Shown piece after piece: positions 6,109 to 7,942 of a stretch of DNA of 7,942 nucleotides. The translations under genes were made by a program, and so were the position numbers. This DNA is from Eubacterium sp. Lineage in GTDB: Bacteria; Bacillota_A; Clostridia; Lachnospirales; Lachnospiraceae. Location of the stretch: NCBI GenBank assembly GCA_023663915.1, contig JAMPGN010000195.1:1-7942 (forward strand). The letters are read 5' to 3'. The stretch's first letter is position 1, and the number at the start of each line of letters is the position of its first letter. The notes beneath the pieces are model-generated. The model ran no database searches. It worked only from the letters and a program-made list of their open reading frames with translations, and had not been told where the DNA came from.

Positions 6109-6903
6109 TTAGTTACCGCGCAGTTTTTTAAGTCTAGCTTTTTTGTCGTCGGCGCGCATCAGCGTTTCGCCAATCAGAACAGCATCTGCTCCGATCTCCC
6201 GTAATTGGCGTATATCCTCTGGCGTGCTCACACCGCTTTCGGAAACGAACAAAACATTTTTCGGAATCAGTTCACGCAATCTGCGGCTGTTGCCGGTGTC
6301 TACGGAAAAGTCTTTGAGATTGCGGTTGTTGACGCCGATTATGCGTGCATTGGCGTTTAGCGCGGTTTGCACTTCTTTTTCGTCATGGGCTTCTACCAGC
6401 GCGGATAAGCCGAGATCATCGCAGATATGGATATATTCTTTGATCTGGGACTTGCTCAGTATGGAACAGATCAAAAGCACTGCGGATGCGCCCAATACTT
6501 TGGCTTCGTAGATCATGTATTCATCGACTGTAAAATCTTTGCGCAGGCAGGGGATGGAAACGGCATCTGCAATTTCCTTCAAGTAGCTGTCGTGACCGAG
6601 AAACCACTTGGGTTCCGTGAGCACGGAGATACAGTCTGCCCCTGCCGCCTCATATTCCCTGGCGATCTGCAGATACGGAAAATCTGACGCAATCAGCCCC
6701 TTGGATGGAGATGCCTTCTTGCATTCGCAGATAAAAGAGATTTCCGGTTGTTGCAACGCCTTTTCAAAATAAAACTTTTCGGCGGCGGGGGTGTTTTCAG
6801 AAAGCAAAAGCGCTTCTGTTTTGACCGTATCAAGCGGTATCTTTCTTTTTGCCTGCTCCACGCGCTCCCTTGCGTGGGCGGCAAGCTGGTCTAATATTGT
6901 CAT
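6109..6903 (-). CDS. trpC: Indole-3-glycerol phosphate synthase
   Basis: TrpC decarboxylates and cyclises CdRP to indole-3-glycerol phosphate. The 264-residue TIM-barrel protein has normal length and is not fused to TrpF. Catalytic residues known from Sulfolobus IGPS have clear counterparts: Glu60 and Lys62 in ICECKKASPSKG, Lys122 in CLRKDF, Glu171 in LVEAH, Asn192 in GVNNRNL and Ser223 in SESGV. The phosphate site IGETLM (244-249) is also present. The start at 6903 gives the usual N-terminus MTILDQLAAHARERVE; the binding site AAAGGAGG is 11 bases upstream, rather far. The in-frame ATG at 6927 lacks a binding site. trpD lies 115 bases upstream and trpF follows after 185 bases. Confidence 0.96.
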   Translation of the reverse strand: MTILDQLAAHARERVEQAKRKIPLDTVKTEALLLSENTPAAEKFYFEKALQQPEISFICECKKASPSKGLIASDFPYLQIAREYEAAGADCISVLTEPKWFLGHDSYLKEIADAVSIPCLRKDFTVDEYMIYEAKVLGASAVLLICSILSKSQIKEYIHICDDLGLSALVEAHDEKEVQTALNANARIIGVNNRNLKDFSVDTGNSRRLRELIPKNVLFVSESGVSTPEDIRQLREIGADAVLIGETLMRADDKKARLKKLRGN

Positions 6904-6914
6904 TGTGTAATGTG

Positions 6915-6922
6915 CCTCCTTT
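6915..6922 (-). promoter_or_regulatory. Ribosome binding site of trpC
   Basis: AAAGGAGG on the - strand is close to a perfect anti-16S match. Its 11-base spacing to the ATG at 6903 is at the long end. It lies after the ATG at 6927 and so excludes that codon as the start. Confidence 0.7.
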
Positions 6923-6926
6923 ATCA

Positions 6927-6947
6927 TTCCATTTTGGATTCATGGAA
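6927..6947 (-). other. Short inverted repeat before trpC
   Basis: TTCCAT (6927-6932) and ATGGAA (6942-6947) form a 6-pair stem with a 9-base loop. It ends four bases upstream of the trpC ribosome binding site, in the trpD-trpC spacer. No U-run follows, so it is not a terminator. It may be chance or an RNA-processing or stability element. Confidence 0.3.
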
Positions 6948-7018
6948 AGTTATACGGGAAGTAAATCCTGTTAAAGATTATTTCTAAGTTCACAGACGCA
7001 GATAAAAACTGCATGGTT

Positions 7019-7942
7019 CTATTCTGTATCAGGACGGTTGCTCACTTCAATCAATTTGTTCAGCGTTTCTAGAACTTTGCCGGAATCGATCAATTCTGCG
7101 GCGAGACGGATACCGTCTTTCATGGTTTCGGCTTTGCCGCCGATGTAGAGCGCTGCACCTGCATTCATCAGGACGGCATTGCGTTTGTGTCCTTTTTCCC
7201 CGCTTAAAATGGCGCGGACGATATCTGCATTTTCCTGCGGTGTGCCGCCTTCCAGGTCGGCTTTCGTGCAGCGTTCCAACCCGAATTGTTCGGGAGTGAT
7301 TACATAGGATTTAAACCAGCCGTCCTTCATCTCGCAGACAGTGGTGGGCGCGCTCAAAGAGATTTCGTCCAGTTTATCCTGCCCGTAAACCACCATGCCC
7401 CGTTTGACGCCAAGATTGATCAAAACCTGTGCCAGTGGTTCCACCAGATATTCATCATATACGCCGAGAAGTTGAGTCGTTGGGCTGCCGGGGTTGGTGA
7501 GCGGTCCAAGAATGTTAAATACGGTGCGGAATCCCAATTCCTTACGGATGGCGCCGACATATTTCATGGAAGTATGGTATTTCTGCGCGAAGAAAAAGCA
7601 CATCCCCACTTCGTTGAGAAGCTCGACACATCTGTCGGGGCTCTGCTGGATATTTACGCCGAGAGCTTCGAGACAGTCCGCTGTTCCGCACTGGGAAGAA
7701 GCCGCACGGTTTCCGTGTTTTGCTACTTTCATGCCGCCAGCCGCGCACACGAGGGCGGACGTGGTGGAGATGTTAAAACTGTGTGCGTTGTCACCGCCGG
7801 TTCCGACAATCTCGAATATGTCCATACCGGTATCTACTTTCGTGGCGTGATCCCTCATGGCTGCAGCGCATCCGGCAATTTCGTCGGTCGTCTCTGCCTT
7901 GGCGCTTTTGGTGGAAAGCGCCGCCAGAAATGCGGCATTTTG
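7019..7942 (-). CDS. trpD: Anthranilate phosphoribosyltransferase, N-terminus outside window
   Basis: TrpD transfers phosphoribosyl from PRPP to anthranilate, giving PRA for TrpF. The reading frame is open to the right edge, so 307 residues are seen and roughly 30 N-terminal residues of the usual 335-345 are missing. The ATG at 7858 is internal: the 28 codons before it continue a normal TrpD sequence ([20 protein letters not shown]). Landmarks are the PRPP loop GTGGD (47-51 of the visible part) followed by FNIST (56-60), KHGNR (75-79), the anthranilate region [19 protein letters not shown], and the Asp-Glu pair of GQDKLDEIS expected to bind metal. It is the most upstream trp gene visible; trpE and trpG are expected beyond the edge. 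Confidence 0.95.
   Translation of the reverse strand, partial: QNAAFLAALSTKSAKAETTDEIAGCAAAMRDHATKVDTGMDIFEIVGTGGDNAHSFNISTTSALVCAAGGMKVAKHGNRAASSQCGTADCLEALGVNIQQSPDRCVELLNEVGMCFFFAQKYHTSMKYVGAIRKELGFRTVFNILGPLTNPGSPTTQLLGVYDEYLVEPLAQVLINLGVKRGMVVYGQDKLDEISLSAPTTVCEMKDGWFKSYVITPEQFGLERCTKADLEGGTPQENADIVRAILSGEKGHKRNAVLMNAGAALYIGGKAETMKDGIRLAAELIDSGKVLETLNKLIEVSNRPDTE

Noticed and set aside
6904..7018. A transcription attenuator or T-box between trpD and trpC
   Set aside because: Only a 6-pair stem without a U-run is seen, with no T-box core and no run of Trp codons.

Overview
The window looks like chromosome from a low-to-mid GC Firmicute, most likely a Clostridia member and possibly Lachnospiraceae. 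This is an inference from the strong AAGGAGG-type ribosome binding sites, the protein sequences, the ABC-2 transporter style and a stand-alone PBECR4-type protein. No rRNA, tRNA, CRISPR array, integrase or transposase is visible.

Layout, left to right. (1) Positions 9-1965, + strand: a two-gene ABC-2 type exporter, an ATPase followed by an overlapping six-helix permease. (2) Positions 1995-2651, - strand: one AT-rich gene for a PBECR4-family (BECR-fold RNase-like) protein, convergent with the permease. (3) Positions 2652-3101: a 450-base non-coding stretch. It holds a possible promoter for the PBECR4 gene, a strong - strand terminator that probably ends the trp transcript, a 52-base-period tandem duplication, AT-rich palindromes and copy A of a roughly 100-base dispersed repeat. 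(4) Positions 3102-7942, - strand: the tryptophan biosynthesis genes in transcription order trpD (5' end outside the window), trpC, trpF, trpB, trpA.

The trp genes cover anthranilate to tryptophan: TrpD adds phosphoribosyl, TrpF isomerises PRA to CdRP, TrpC closes the indole ring, and TrpA/TrpB form tryptophan synthase. trpE and trpG would be expected further right, outside the window, together with the main promoter and any attenuator. trpB and trpA overlap by 8 bases. By contrast, trpD-trpC, trpC-trpF and trpF-trpB are separated by 115, 185 and 178 bases, and each spacer contains inverted repeats.

The least expected features are five. The same structured repeat lies just upstream of trpB (copy B) and directly at the trpA stop codon (copy A), so it brackets trpBA. 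A group of competing hairpins and a possible 39-codon TTG-started ORF precede trpF. TrpF has about 24 extra residues in mid-protein next to an 8-base direct repeat. TrpA has Glu where the classical catalytic Asp60 is expected. A stand-alone PBECR4 gene sits immediately downstream of the trp transcript.
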